Both the position numbers and the translations under genes were made by a program. From contig CAIRCN010000058.1 in assembly GCA_903877135.1 (NCBI GenBank), forward strand, positions 1-64,000: DNA of 64,000 nt, given 5' to 3'. This DNA comes from an uncultured Opitutia bacterium (lineage in GTDB: Bacteria; Verrucomicrobiota; Verrucomicrobiia; Opitutales; Opitutaceae). Under the pieces are notes generated by a model, which saw only the letters and a list, made by a program, of their open reading frames with translations, had not been told where the DNA came from and made no database searches. Shown here in pieces: positions 42,879-52,454 of the stretch (its first letter is position 1; every line of letters starts with the position of its first letter).

Positions 42879-45668
42879 ATGAAACCCACGCCTGTCCGTC
42901 TTCCCGCGAAGCAGACAGCCAGCGTGCTGCCTTTCTTTTTTCTCAATCATCGGTTGGAGTCGGCGCGATTGCGTGCGAGGATTCTGGAAATCCGGGCGGC
43001 GGGCTGCGACGGATTTTTCATCCATGCCCGTGAAGGGCTCGCGACTCCCTACCTCTCGGAGGAATGGTTCACGGCCGTGAAATGCTGCATCGATGTGGCG
43101 CGCCAACTCGGCCTGAGCGCCTGGCTCTACGATGAAATGCCCTATCCGAGCGGAGCGGCGGGCGGCGAAGTAGTGCGGCGCCGTCCCGAGTTCGTCGAGC
43201 AATCCCTTCGGGTCGAGCGCGCGGTCTTTCGGGGCGGACGCCGGATCGAATGGAAGCTTGGCTCCGGCGAAGTCGTGGCCTGTTACGCGCGCCGCCGGGC
43301 CAGCCGGCAGGAAATCATCGATCTGCGTGCGGGCATAGGTCCGATCGCGGACACCTGGCGGAAAACCGAGTTGATTGACAGCCGGCTCTATTATCCCACC
43401 GGACCGGCGGAGGTCTTTGACTGTCCACGCGCCATTTGTGTGCTGCCCGAGAATGTCCTAGCCGCTTCGCTGCCCCGCGGACGGTGGGAACTTGTGGCCA
43501 TCGCCACCAAGACCGGAGGTGACCTGCTGGAGCCGTTTGGAAACTACGTGGACGTCTCTAACCCGGAGGCGACCCGGCTTTTTCTGGAACTGACGCACGA
43601 GGCCTACTGGAGCCGCTTTGCCGCACACTTCGGCCTGACCGTGCCGGGAATCTTCGCGGACGAGCCGAAGTTTCGCAATCCGTTGCCCTGGGGAAAGGGC
43701 GTGGCGCGGAAGGTCGGGAAAATCTCGCCGACCTTGGCATTCGCCCTCGCCGGCGAAAAGGGTGCGACGGCGGACGACGAGCGGCGGCGCTATCGGCGCG
43801 TCACGGCGCGGGCGTTTTTGGAAAATTGGACCGCACCGATCAGCAGGTGGTGCGGACGGCACCGGGTCGCGCTCACCGGTCACATCAGCCCGGAGGAGGA
43901 ATGGTGGTATGAATCCCGCCACGTCGGCAGCGTGCTGGCCAACCTGCGGAAGTTTCAGATACCGGGCTGCGACGTCATCATTCCGGCGGCGGGCGACCGT
44001 AAGAATGCCATTCTCAACCTGACGGCGTGCCTGGCAGTCTCAGCGGCCGCGCAGGCCGGCAAGCCACGCGCCTTATGCGAAGTGTTCGGCGCCTGCGATT
44101 TCACCCTCGACCTGCGCACGATGAAACGCATGGCCGACTGGCTCGCCGTCGCGGGCATCAACGTGCTCGTCCCGCACGGCTTCCTTTACTCGCTGGATGG
44201 CTATCGGAAATTGGATGCGCCACCGAGCTTCGCCCCGCCGGCATTTGCCGCAGCTGATTTTGGGGCGTGGGCGGATGAATTTCGCCGTGCGGCCGAATCC
44301 CTCGGGCCCGGGGTGCAGCCGGATGTCCTCGCCATTCGGCCAATAGACTTTCTGCGCGGGCTGCCCGACGTCGACAAACCCAAGGGAGACCGTTTGCTGA
44401 CGCGGGCCGCCCGTCTGGCGACGGAACTGGCCCGGCGCGGATTGCGGGTGCACTGGATCGACGACGACGAACTCTTTGGCGTCAAGGTGGCCGGAGGGCG
44501 GTTCACCTTCGGTGCCTGTCGCTACCAGCACCTGGTGTTTTTCCAGGACTTTACAATCGGGGCTGTAACAGCGCGACTGGCAGCGCTCGGCCGCAAGGGC
44601 ACAGTCATGGATGATCGCGCGGCCCTGAAATCGTTGCGCGGACCGATGAAGACGAACGGCGATATCCACGCGGCCCGCCGCCCCGATGGACGGTGGTTTT
44701 GCGCAAATATCGGGAAACGGCCGGCGTCATTCTCAATCGGAAGTGCCCGCGGCACCTTGCAGGGCGGCGAGAGCCGAGTCATCGATGCGCGCAGCCCCAC
44801 AGCGCCGACAGTCATGCCCCGGAAAATTCTGATCAAGCTGCCGGATCGTTGGCAGGTGATCTGGCCTGAAAAGAACGCCGTATATCTCAATCCGTGGACG
44901 CTGAACGGCCGTAAGGTGCAACTCGCCCCGGCCTTTGACTTGCGAGCCGGTTGGGTGCCGGCTGTGGGGCAGACACTGTTTGGCCCGGTGCCGCTGACCT
45001 CCGAACTTAGTGCGACCCACAAATGGATTTACCGCACGCGGTTTTCCGTGCGGGGCCGTCCCGTCCTGAATTTGGTCTGCGAGTCGGGGAACATGCGCGG
45101 AGACTGGACGGCGCGGCTCAATGGCCGTGCGCTGCCACGCTGGCAAAAGGACGGTGACTTCCTGATGAAGCACACACTTCGCGGTCACCTTCGGATGGGA
45201 GTCAATCGGCTCGAATTTCATTTCACGATTCGCCGGGCGACCGAGGGAATGATTGGCGCCTGCCGTTTAGATGGAAATTTCTCCGTTTTGCCGGGCGGAG
45301 CAGTCGCTTCACCGACAGCGCGAGGTAAAACCGCGACGTCGGCAACGACACGCGCAGAGCTTGGCTTGCCTTTCTGCGGTGGGGCGGTCCGTTACACGCA
45401 GCATTTCTATGTCGGCGAAGTGACCGGGCGAAAAAGGTTTCGCCTGCGCTGCGAAGGAATATCGGGCAATGGCGCGGCCGTGCGGATCAACGGATTGCCG
45501 TGCGGGTCGGTGCGCTGGGCCCCGGATGAGGTCGAGGTGACAGCGGCGATTCGGCGCGGCGCCAATCTACTCGAACTCGATTGGCGCGGATCACCGGTCA
45601 CGCTCTGCGGTCGCGTGGACACCACCCGCCTGGATTGCCGTGTCGCACTCGTCTGCACGGATGAGTAG
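42879..45668 (+). CDS. GH106-like glycoside hydrolase
   Basis: A 929-residue protein. Its first 120 residues fit the barrel opening of alpha-L-rhamnosidase-like GH106 and related uncharacterised hydrolases: VLPFFFLNHRLESARLRARI, CDGFFIHAREGLATPYLSEE and LSAWLYDEMPYPSGAAGGEV. Later TVPGIFADEPKF and LTGHISPEEEWWYE hold likely acid residues. The C-terminal 300 residues contain two jelly-roll segments (VIWPEKNAVYLNPWTLNGRK; RYTQHFYVGEVTGRKRFRLR) as in sugar-binding modules. The start at 42879 was picked over a longer frame running through the intergenic region. There is no signal peptide, so the enzyme appears cytoplasmic, unusual for a protein of this size. Substrate unknown. Confidence 0.78.
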   Translation: MKPTPVRLPAKQTASVLPFFFLNHRLESARLRARILEIRAAGCDGFFIHAREGLATPYLSEEWFTAVKCCIDVARQLGLSAWLYDEMPYPSGAAGGEVVRRRPEFVEQSLRVERAVFRGGRRIEWKLGSGEVVACYARRRASRQEIIDLRAGIGPIADTWRKTELIDSRLYYPTGPAEVFDCPRAICVLPENVLAASLPRGRWELVAIATKTGGDLLEPFGNYVDVSNPEATRLFLELTHEAYWSRFAAHFGLTVPGIFADEPKFRNPLPWGKGVARKVGKISPTLAFALAGEKGATADDERRRYRRVTARAFLENWTAPISRWCGRHRVALTGHISPEEEWWYESRHVGSVLANLRKFQIPGCDVIIPAAGDRKNAILNLTACLAVSAAAQAGKPRALCEVFGACDFTLDLRTMKRMADWLAVAGINVLVPHGFLYSLDGYRKLDAPPSFAPPAFAAADFGAWADEFRRAAESLGPGVQPDVLAIRPIDFLRGLPDVDKPKGDRLLTRAARLATELARRGLRVHWIDDDELFGVKVAGGRFTFGACRYQHLVFFQDFTIGAVTARLAALGRKGTVMDDRAALKSLRGPMKTNGDIHAARRPDGRWFCANIGKRPASFSIGSARGTLQGGESRVIDARSPTAPTVMPRKILIKLPDRWQVIWPEKNAVYLNPWTLNGRKVQLAPAFDLRAGWVPAVGQTLFGPVPLTSELSATHKWIYRTRFSVRGRPVLNLVCESGNMRGDWTARLNGRALPRWQKDGDFLMKHTLRGHLRMGVNRLEFHFTIRRATEGMIGACRLDGNFSVLPGGAVASPTARGKTATSATTRAELGLPFCGGAVRYTQHFYVGEVTGRKRFRLRCEGISGNGAAVRINGLPCGSVRWAPDEVEVTAAIRRGANLLELDWRGSPVTLCGRVDTTRLDCRVALVCTDE

Positions 45669-45789
45669 CAACGAGGCAACGCGGCGGAAACGGAATGAGT
45701 GCGGTTGACAGATCCGGGGCCATTCCGACTACTGACGGGACTGTCCGCACTGCGACTTTCCGCGTCTCCGTCCAAATCCCCGCTGCCAC

Positions 45790-47211
45790 TTGGAATCCGC
45801 CCCTGCCGCCACCCAAGGCCCGAAGCTCTACCGTGTCGGCACGCTCACCTACACGAAAAGCACGCTGGCGCAGGTGTTTTTTTGGATGCTGTGGGGCGAC
45901 TTTTTCTACCAATTGCTCGAATCGGTCACGCCGGCCTTGATCCCGCTGCAACTGCGCTGGGAAGGCGCGAGCGACACGTTGATAGGCTTCGTGGGCAGCC
46001 AGTCCGCCCTCGTCGCCTTCTGCCTCTATCCGGCCATCGGCATTCAGAGCGACCGTCACCGCGGTCGACTGGGCCGGCGCCGGCCTTTCATTTTGTGGTG
46101 CACCCCGCCCGTGGTGCTCAGTCTCGTGCTGTTGGGCGCCGCGAAACCGGGGGGGGCCATGCTGCATCATTTCCTGGGCTGGCTGGGCGGCTCCAACTTC
46201 ACGGTCGCCGGCTGCACCATCGTCTGGATCGCCGTCTGCTACGCCATGTGGGTCATCTTCAACGCCTACATTCAGCAGGTTTACATGTATCTGTTCGTCG
46301 ATGTGATTCCGCGGGAGGTCATGGGTAAATTTTTCGGCCTCTTCCGGGCGGTCGGCGCGATCGGAAGTCTCGCCTTCAACCGCTGGGCGCTGGGTCAGGC
46401 CGAAGCCTACACGCTCCATGTTTACACCCTGATCGGCCTGCTCTATGCCAGCGCCTTTTACCTCATCGTCTGGAAGGTCAAGGAGGGGGACTATACGCCG
46501 CCTCCACCCAAAAAGCCTGGCGGCGGGCTGGCGGTGGCCAGGCTATATTTCAAGGAATGCTTCACCCATCCTTTTTACCTGAACGTCTATTTCCTCAGTT
46601 TCTTTTTCTGGAGTTCGTTGGTGCCCCTTAACTTCATCGTGTTCTTCGCGACTCAGGCGGGCCAGGCGGGCTACGCCGCCACTCTGGGACTCACGCTCCA
46701 GGAATTCGGCCGGGTGAAAAGCTGGACGTTCCTGATTCAAATTCCGGTCTTCTTTCTCATGGGTCCTCTGATCGACCGCTTTCATCCGATCCGCGTGAGT
46801 CTGGTGGGGATGTTTTTGATCAGCGCGAGCTATTTCAGCTGTTACTGGCTCGTCCAGGGCTCGACCAGCCTGCTGGTCTGCTGGACCATCAACCAGGGCG
46901 TGATCGCGATCTACCTCGGGGCGGGGGCGGCGCTGACCCCGCGCCTGTTGCCGCGGGAGCAGTATGGGCAATTTTTTAGTGCGAACCAGACCTTGGGCTA
47001 CAGCAGCATGATCGTCACGCCGCCCGTGTGCGGACTGCTTTTGGGTATGGTGCGGGACTACCGCTATCTTTTCATCTTCTGCGGCTTCTGCACCACTCTG
47101 GCCTTCGTTGCGCTTGTCACCCTGTTTATCCAATGGAGAAGGCTGGGCGGCGACCTACATTTCACCCCGCCAAACACCGTCGCGGACTCTTCCCCAGACC
47201 TCGTTCCCTGA
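45790..47211 (+). CDS. MFS transporter of the glycan locus
   Basis: A 473-residue polytopic protein with about 12 helices. It opens KSTLAQVFFWMLWGDFFYQL, has the loop motif QSDRHRGRLGRRRPFILWCT and continues with VIPREVMGKFFGLFRAVGAI. This pattern resembles GPH/MFS sugar:cation symporters. The only start in place is TTG at 45790; no ATG is available upstream. Between the GH106-like gene (121 bp) and the heparinase-like gene (60 bp) it probably imports the oligosaccharide that both enzymes process. Confidence 0.85.
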   Translation: MESAPAATQGPKLYRVGTLTYTKSTLAQVFFWMLWGDFFYQLLESVTPALIPLQLRWEGASDTLIGFVGSQSALVAFCLYPAIGIQSDRHRGRLGRRRPFILWCTPPVVLSLVLLGAAKPGGAMLHHFLGWLGGSNFTVAGCTIVWIAVCYAMWVIFNAYIQQVYMYLFVDVIPREVMGKFFGLFRAVGAIGSLAFNRWALGQAEAYTLHVYTLIGLLYASAFYLIVWKVKEGDYTPPPPKKPGGGLAVARLYFKECFTHPFYLNVYFLSFFFWSSLVPLNFIVFFATQAGQAGYAATLGLTLQEFGRVKSWTFLIQIPVFFLMGPLIDRFHPIRVSLVGMFLISASYFSCYWLVQGSTSLLVCWTINQGVIAIYLGAGAALTPRLLPREQYGQFFSANQTLGYSSMIVTPPVCGLLLGMVRDYRYLFIFCGFCTTLAFVALVTLFIQWRRLGGDLHFTPPNTVADSSPDLVP

Positions 47212-47271
47212 GCCTCTGAACCACGGCCCACACAAAAACCACGACCGGCACCGCGCCGCCATCCACCGCCC

Positions 47272-49629
47272 ATGAACACCACCCCGATCAATTCAGCCGA
47301 GGCCATATTCGAGGCGTTTTTTGACGAGACGCTCAGCGGCCTGCCCAAGTGGACGATCCATGCGCCGGGGGCCGAGGGGCTGACGGTCGCGCAAAAATGG
47401 GCGCTGGTGCAATACGACTGGCAGCGCGCCCCCGCCGATCCGGCCACGCCCGCGCTCCGCATGAACCGCGCCTTTGCCGTGGATTGCGCGGACTACGACA
47501 CGCTGATGTTTTCCCTCGTCGCCCCGCCGGGGACCCGCGTCGCCCTCCTCGCCGGCACCGATCTCGGCGAGCGGCGCAATCTCAGCACGCCGTTCGCGGC
47601 GCACAAACGCGAGCTGCTCCTCCCGCTCGACGGCGCCCGCCGGCTGCAAAGCCTGACGATCGAGATCTACGCCGATCCCGCGCGGGGCACCGGCAGCGCC
47701 TGCGGCTGGTTCAACTGGATCGGCCTGCAACACGGCGCCCAAGTCCAGCGCTACGTCCGCCAGTTCGCACGCTTCGACGAACGGTGGGAGGATTATCTCA
47801 AACCCGACACCTTCGCGCCCAGCTTCGAGCCCGCCTACGGCCTGCACCTCACCGGGGCAGAGCTCGCCGAGGCCCGCGCCGCACTGGCGCTGTCCGGTGG
47901 CCCTCGCTCCTCACCGCTCTGGGAACTCGCCGAGGACGCGCAGCGCCTCGTCCCGGAAAAGATGATCACGGATTACGTCAATTTTTGGAACGACACTCGT
48001 TTCAACCGCGTGCGCGACACCGGCAACCTCCTGCTCACCCACGGCGCCAACGCCGCGCAGGCCGCGGTGCTATTTCGTGACAAAAAACTCGGCCGGCTCG
48101 CCGCCCGCTACGCGATCAGCCTTGCGCACTGCACGCACTGGGATCCCTCGTTTTTGAGCTGGTTGACGGGCTGTAAGTGGGAGCACCGCGCCTTTGTGCC
48201 GAGCCTCGTCATGTATGATTGCGCGCTGATCCTCGACCTCTGCGGCGAGTGGTTCACTCTCTACGGCCGCGAGGTCATTTTGCGCCGCCTCGCCGAGGAG
48301 GGCCAGGGCACGAATAACTACAACACCTGGTGGTATACCTACATCTTTTGGTGCAACCAGACCGCGTGGTTCCTGCCCGGCCGCATGTATGCCTACCTCG
48401 TGCTGGAGAAAACGATGCCCGCGACCTGGGCGCCCTATCCCCGGCCGGACAAGTCCCGCGTCGCTCCCTATACCGACCTCGCGCTCGCCGACCTGCTCGA
48501 CAACCTCTCGAAAATCCTCCTGCCCGACGGCGGCTACACCGAGGGGCCGGCCTATTTCGTTCACACCGCACGGCAGGCGCTGATCACGTTCTACTACTAC
48601 GCCCGCGCCCGCGGCCTCGACGCGCGCTCTCTCGTGCCGCCCGCGCTCTACGCCACCGCCATTATGGCGGAGACACTCGTCAGCACCGCGGACGACGCGC
48701 AGATGATTTTGATCTGCGACGCGCAATGCGTCCCGCAGGAGGGCGCCGCCTTCCTCGCGTGGCTGATGCCCGATTCGCACTGGACTACGGTTTTCCGCAA
48801 ATCCGTCGCCCGCACGGGTGGCCAGCCGATATCGCTGCTCGCGCAGAACCTCTCCCAGTCCATTCCCGCCACCGGGCCCGCTTTCCGCCCGCTCGTCTCC
48901 ATGCCGGCCATCGGCCAGATGGCCTCGCACCGCCGTCTCAGCGGCGAATGGGTGAAACTTTTCCTCATGGGCAACAAGGCCGGCGCCTCGCACACGCACG
49001 AGGACAAGGGCTCGTTTGTGCTCGAGTTTGCCGGCGACAGTTTCGCGAAGGACTTTGGCATATGCGACTACAGCAATCCGCTCGCCGACCTGATGAAACA
49101 CTGCCAGCGGCACAACATGCTCGTGCCGCACGCCACCCGCGGCGCGCGCGCCAAGCCGCAGAACCCGATCTTCGCCGACATCACCCCGCGCGGCCGTGGC
49201 GATGAATTCTCCTTCCACGCCACGCTGGATCTCGCCGCCGGCTGGGAAGGCTGGTTCACCCGCTGGACGCGCACTTGGGACTCCCCCACTCCGGACTTAC
49301 TGACGATCACCGACGACTGGGCCGTCGAGCAAGGCGAAGGCGTCGCGTTCCACTGGACGACACCTCTGCCCATCGCCCTCGACGCCCCCAACCGGCGCGC
49401 CTTCATCGAGGGCCGTCGCGGCCGCGCCCTCCTCACCTGGGCCGAGGGCATCGAAGCGGTCGCCGAGGAACTGCTGCTCGAGGAGCCCGTATGGAAGGAT
49501 GTGCTCCGCGAACGCAAAGAGGGCTATCTCGTGACCACGCTGCTGCCAGAGAAGCAGCCGCGCCTCACGTTGGTGCAGCGTGGCCGGTCCGGCCAACTCG
49601 TCGTGCAGGTGAAACTCGAGTTGAAGTGA
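47272..49629 (+). CDS. Heparinase II/III-like polysaccharide lyase
   Basis: A 785-residue protein. An N-terminal beta domain (residues 1-170) is followed by an alpha-toroid (NNYNTWWYTYIFWCNQTAWF, LPDGGYTEGPAYFVHTARQA) and a C-terminal beta-sandwich with GASHTHEDKGSFVLEFAGDS, the signature motif of the heparinase II/III family. These enzymes eliminate uronic-acid-containing glycans such as heparin, heparan or alginate. There is no signal peptide, so it seems to work inside the cell on imported oligosaccharide. Together with nagA/nagB next door it suggests an amino-sugar/uronate substrate. Confidence 0.85.
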   Translation: MNTTPINSAEAIFEAFFDETLSGLPKWTIHAPGAEGLTVAQKWALVQYDWQRAPADPATPALRMNRAFAVDCADYDTLMFSLVAPPGTRVALLAGTDLGERRNLSTPFAAHKRELLLPLDGARRLQSLTIEIYADPARGTGSACGWFNWIGLQHGAQVQRYVRQFARFDERWEDYLKPDTFAPSFEPAYGLHLTGAELAEARAALALSGGPRSSPLWELAEDAQRLVPEKMITDYVNFWNDTRFNRVRDTGNLLLTHGANAAQAAVLFRDKKLGRLAARYAISLAHCTHWDPSFLSWLTGCKWEHRAFVPSLVMYDCALILDLCGEWFTLYGREVILRRLAEEGQGTNNYNTWWYTYIFWCNQTAWFLPGRMYAYLVLEKTMPATWAPYPRPDKSRVAPYTDLALADLLDNLSKILLPDGGYTEGPAYFVHTARQALITFYYYARARGLDARSLVPPALYATAIMAETLVSTADDAQMILICDAQCVPQEGAAFLAWLMPDSHWTTVFRKSVARTGGQPISLLAQNLSQSIPATGPAFRPLVSMPAIGQMASHRRLSGEWVKLFLMGNKAGASHTHEDKGSFVLEFAGDSFAKDFGICDYSNPLADLMKHCQRHNMLVPHATRGARAKPQNPIFADITPRGRGDEFSFHATLDLAAGWEGWFTRWTRTWDSPTPDLLTITDDWAVEQGEGVAFHWTTPLPIALDAPNRRAFIEGRRGRALLTWAEGIEAVAEELLLEEPVWKDVLRERKEGYLVTTLLPEKQPRLTLVQRGRSGQLVVQVKLELK

Positions 49630-49764
49630 GCCGGACACATCTTCCGCCGTTAACCTCAAGCGCAGCTGCGAATCCACCGACGCATTCGGGTGATTACGCC
49701 CCGCCACAGAAAAGGTCGGAAATAGGGCGTGAGACCTGACCTGCAAGACTGCGGACGCGCCGCC

Positions 49765-50508
49765 TCAAATCTTCTTCGCCCGCACGACCTGGTCCCAATC
49801 GTAAACCCCCTCGATCGTGCTCGCGGGTGGGACCACGAGGTATTCCTTCTCGTCCCAGTGGCCTTGCAGGAGGTTATCGATGAGGCGGATGCTGCCTTCG
49901 AGGCGGACCGATTCCTTGCCCGCCTCCTCCGCCTTGGCCTTGAATTTCTCGGCATAGCCCAGATGGCTCGTCTCAGGTAGGTCGATGAAGACCGCCTTGT
50001 CGTTGCCGTGCGAGGGGTGCATTTCCGCCCAGATATACTTGGCGTCCTCCTCGCCGTATTTCTCGACCATCTCCTTGAATGCATCGCCGGTCTGGACCAT
50101 CGAATTGCCATCGTCGCCCGTGCGCAGGAAATACTCGCCGCGCTCCAGGTAACCGATCGACGAAAACGGTGTGCTTGGCGCCTGCCCGAAATGCTCCACA
50201 AACTTGCTGCGCGAACCGAGCAAAATGGTGCAGCAGTCGTGGGCGCGGGGAATCACCAGCGGAATTCGTTTCGCCTGCAAGCCGACCGTCGCGTTGCCGC
50301 ACAGGCCGAAGAGCAGCAGGATGGCGTCGTAGTTTTTTCCGGTGGCTTCGGTGGCGTCGATTTTGTCCTGAATGATCTGGCGCAGCCCGGCGCTGCGCAC
50401 ATGCTCGCCTAGCTCGGTATATTCCGGATCGATGACATGCGGTGAGCGCGCGAGGCAGAGCGAGGCTTCGCGTTGAAAGACATTGCAGGAAATAAGTTTC
50501 AGCAACAT
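49765..50508 (-). CDS. DUF1638 family protein
   Basis: A 247-residue protein of the DUF1638 family: LISCNVFQREASLCLA, ILLLFGLCGNATVGLQA, IPRAHDCCTILLGSRSKFVE and VVPPASTIEGVYDWDQVVR. Conserved Cys residues (C-x(n)-CGN, HDCC) suggest metal or corrinoid binding. In other organisms DUF1638 proteins sit beside corrinoid methyltransferase genes and UroD-type methyltransferases, one of which occurs at 61.8 kb, but no corrinoid protein is near. Convergent with the heparinase gene. Confidence 0.85.
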   Translation of the reverse strand: MLLKLISCNVFQREASLCLARSPHVIDPEYTELGEHVRSAGLRQIIQDKIDATEATGKNYDAILLLFGLCGNATVGLQAKRIPLVIPRAHDCCTILLGSRSKFVEHFGQAPSTPFSSIGYLERGEYFLRTGDDGNSMVQTGDAFKEMVEKYGEEDAKYIWAEMHPSHGNDKAVFIDLPETSHLGYAEKFKAKAEEAGKESVRLEGSIRLIDNLLQGHWDEKEYLVVPPASTIEGVYDWDQVVRAKKI

Positions 50509-50579
50509 GGCGGAAAGAAGGGCGGCATCCAGAACACAGATTGGGCGCGGCGCGAGGATTTTGTCGCCCGCGGTCGCGT

Positions 50580-52283
50580 TTACGAGCCCCAGACCTTGAA
50601 ATCCTTCAGACTCGAGCCGCCGACGAATTCGCGCAGGATAGAGTTGTCAGGCACCCAGTCGGTCTTTATCGGCAGAAACCACTCGAGAAATGCCAGCAGT
50701 CGCCTCGTCTCCACGTATTCCGGGCAGCCGTGCTCCACCTGACGCAGCAGCGGCTCCGCCAGCGGGCGCAGCACCGAAAGTTCATAGGCGAGGGCCGAGT
50801 TGAACATGATGTCGGCATTTTCCTGATGGGGAAAGATGTGGCGTTTCTCACCGCGCCGCACGGATTCCCAGCGATTGATCGTCTGCGTGGCGCTGTAGCC
50901 GCGTTCGCGGGCATCCCGCACGATGCGGCGGACGAGCCGGGTGTCGGTCGTCGAGACGCGGTTGTGGCGGTCGAGGTTGAGCTGAGTGAGCGCCGAGGCA
51001 TAGATCCGGAACGACTGGGCCGACAACACCGGGGGGATCAGGCGCGGATTGAGGCCGTGGATGCCTTCGAGGATGATCAACTGCCCGGCGCGGATGCGGA
51101 CCGTGTCGCCCGGCTCCTGCCGGCCCTCGTGAAAATTGAAGCGCGGGATCTGCACCTCGTCTCCGGCGAGCAGGTGCTGGAGCTGGTCGCCGAGCTGCAC
51201 CAAATCGAGCGCATCGATCGTCTCAAAATCGAACTGGCCGTTCTCGTCCTTCGGCGTCCGATCGCGGCCGACGAAGTAGTTGTCCAGTTCCAAGGCGAAC
51301 GGCGAGAGGCCGAGCGCCAGCAATTGCACGGCGAGCCGCCGGGAAAACGTGGTCTTGCCCGAGGAGGATGGGCCCGAGATAAGCACCAGCCGCGCGTGGT
51401 CGCGTTTTTCCGCGATCTGGCGGGCGATCGCCGCGATGTGCTGCTCGTGCAGCGCCTCCGAGACGAGGATGATCTCGCGGCTGCGACCGGCCTGGATCGC
51501 GTCGTCGAGCGCGCCCACGCTCTCGATGCCGAGCCGCTCCAGCCAGCTGCCGTATTGGCGGAACGCGGCGAGCAGTTTCGGATAGTCCACCATCGGCGCA
51601 ACCTTGGTTGGCACATGGCGGCGCGGGAACCGCAGGGCGAAGCCGCCGTTCGCCGTCACCAGTTCGAACCATTGCAGATAACCGGTGGAGGGCACCATGT
51701 AGCCGTGGTGATAGTCCACGTGTTCGCCCAGCCGGTAGAGCGTGATTGAGGGTTTGCGGCGGTGCCGCAGTAGCCGGACCTTGTCGAGAAATCCCCGGGC
51801 CTCGAAATGGGCGATCGCCTCCTCGACCGGCGCCTCGCGCCCGCCAAACGGCAGATCGAGGCCAACGAGCCGGTGCATCTCCGCCTCCAAGTTCTTCAGT
51901 TCGTCGGGCAAGAGCGGGCCGCGCTCGCGCACGTTGCAGTAGTAGCCGCCCGAGGCCAGTGAGTGGTCGATAAAGAGCGACGCCTTGGGAAACAGAGCCG
52001 AAAAAGCCGCCTCAAGGAGAAATGTCAGCGAGCGGCGGTAGATGCGCGCCCCGTCGGCATCGGCCATGGTTACCGGCCGGACGCGCGCTTCCATGTCAAG
52101 GGTCCGGGTCAGCTCGTGCAGCTCGCCGTTGACCACGACGCCAACAATGGGCGCCGGCAGGCCGGCTTCGATGGGTTTCAGGAAATCTCCGGCGCTCGCA
52201 CCGCGCGGACCCTGCAAGGTGCGGCCATCCGGCAGGTGAATTTGGATCAGGTCACTTTTCTCGGTGATACGGACGTCGGTCAT
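50580..52283 (-). CDS. TGS-domain uridine kinase-like protein
   Basis: A 567-residue fusion. Residues 1-65 are a TGS domain (IQIHLPDGRTLQGPRGASAG, VVVNGELHELTRTLD) and the following 200 residues resemble the second additional domain of threonyl-tRNA synthetase (FPKASLFIDHSLASGGYYCN). A uridine kinase/phosphoribulokinase fold then follows with P-loop GPSSSGKTTFSRRLAVQLL near residue 300 and ALELDNYFVGRDRTPKDENG. It should phosphorylate a nucleoside or related sugar. The start at 52283 fits the TGS opening; the longer frame adds only low-complexity residues. Function of the tRNA-synthetase-like half is unknown. Confidence 0.88.
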   Translation of the reverse strand: MTDVRITEKSDLIQIHLPDGRTLQGPRGASAGDFLKPIEAGLPAPIVGVVVNGELHELTRTLDMEARVRPVTMADADGARIYRRSLTFLLEAAFSALFPKASLFIDHSLASGGYYCNVRERGPLLPDELKNLEAEMHRLVGLDLPFGGREAPVEEAIAHFEARGFLDKVRLLRHRRKPSITLYRLGEHVDYHHGYMVPSTGYLQWFELVTANGGFALRFPRRHVPTKVAPMVDYPKLLAAFRQYGSWLERLGIESVGALDDAIQAGRSREIILVSEALHEQHIAAIARQIAEKRDHARLVLISGPSSSGKTTFSRRLAVQLLALGLSPFALELDNYFVGRDRTPKDENGQFDFETIDALDLVQLGDQLQHLLAGDEVQIPRFNFHEGRQEPGDTVRIRAGQLIILEGIHGLNPRLIPPVLSAQSFRIYASALTQLNLDRHNRVSTTDTRLVRRIVRDARERGYSATQTINRWESVRRGEKRHIFPHQENADIMFNSALAYELSVLRPLAEPLLRQVEHGCPEYVETRRLLAFLEWFLPIKTDWVPDNSILREFVGGSSLKDFKVWGS

Positions 52284-52454
52284 GGGAAGGGGAATGGCTG
52301 CGCCTGCGGGCAGATGCGCCAGCGAGGCGGCGGGGGATGAATTGCTTTCAGGAGCGGGGCGTTGGGGCAAGCGCCTTGTGACTCCGGGTCTGGAGGCGAG
52401 CAGGTATTCGGTGTCGAAGCATCACCACCAACGTCGGCTGCTCTTTGGCGCAGG

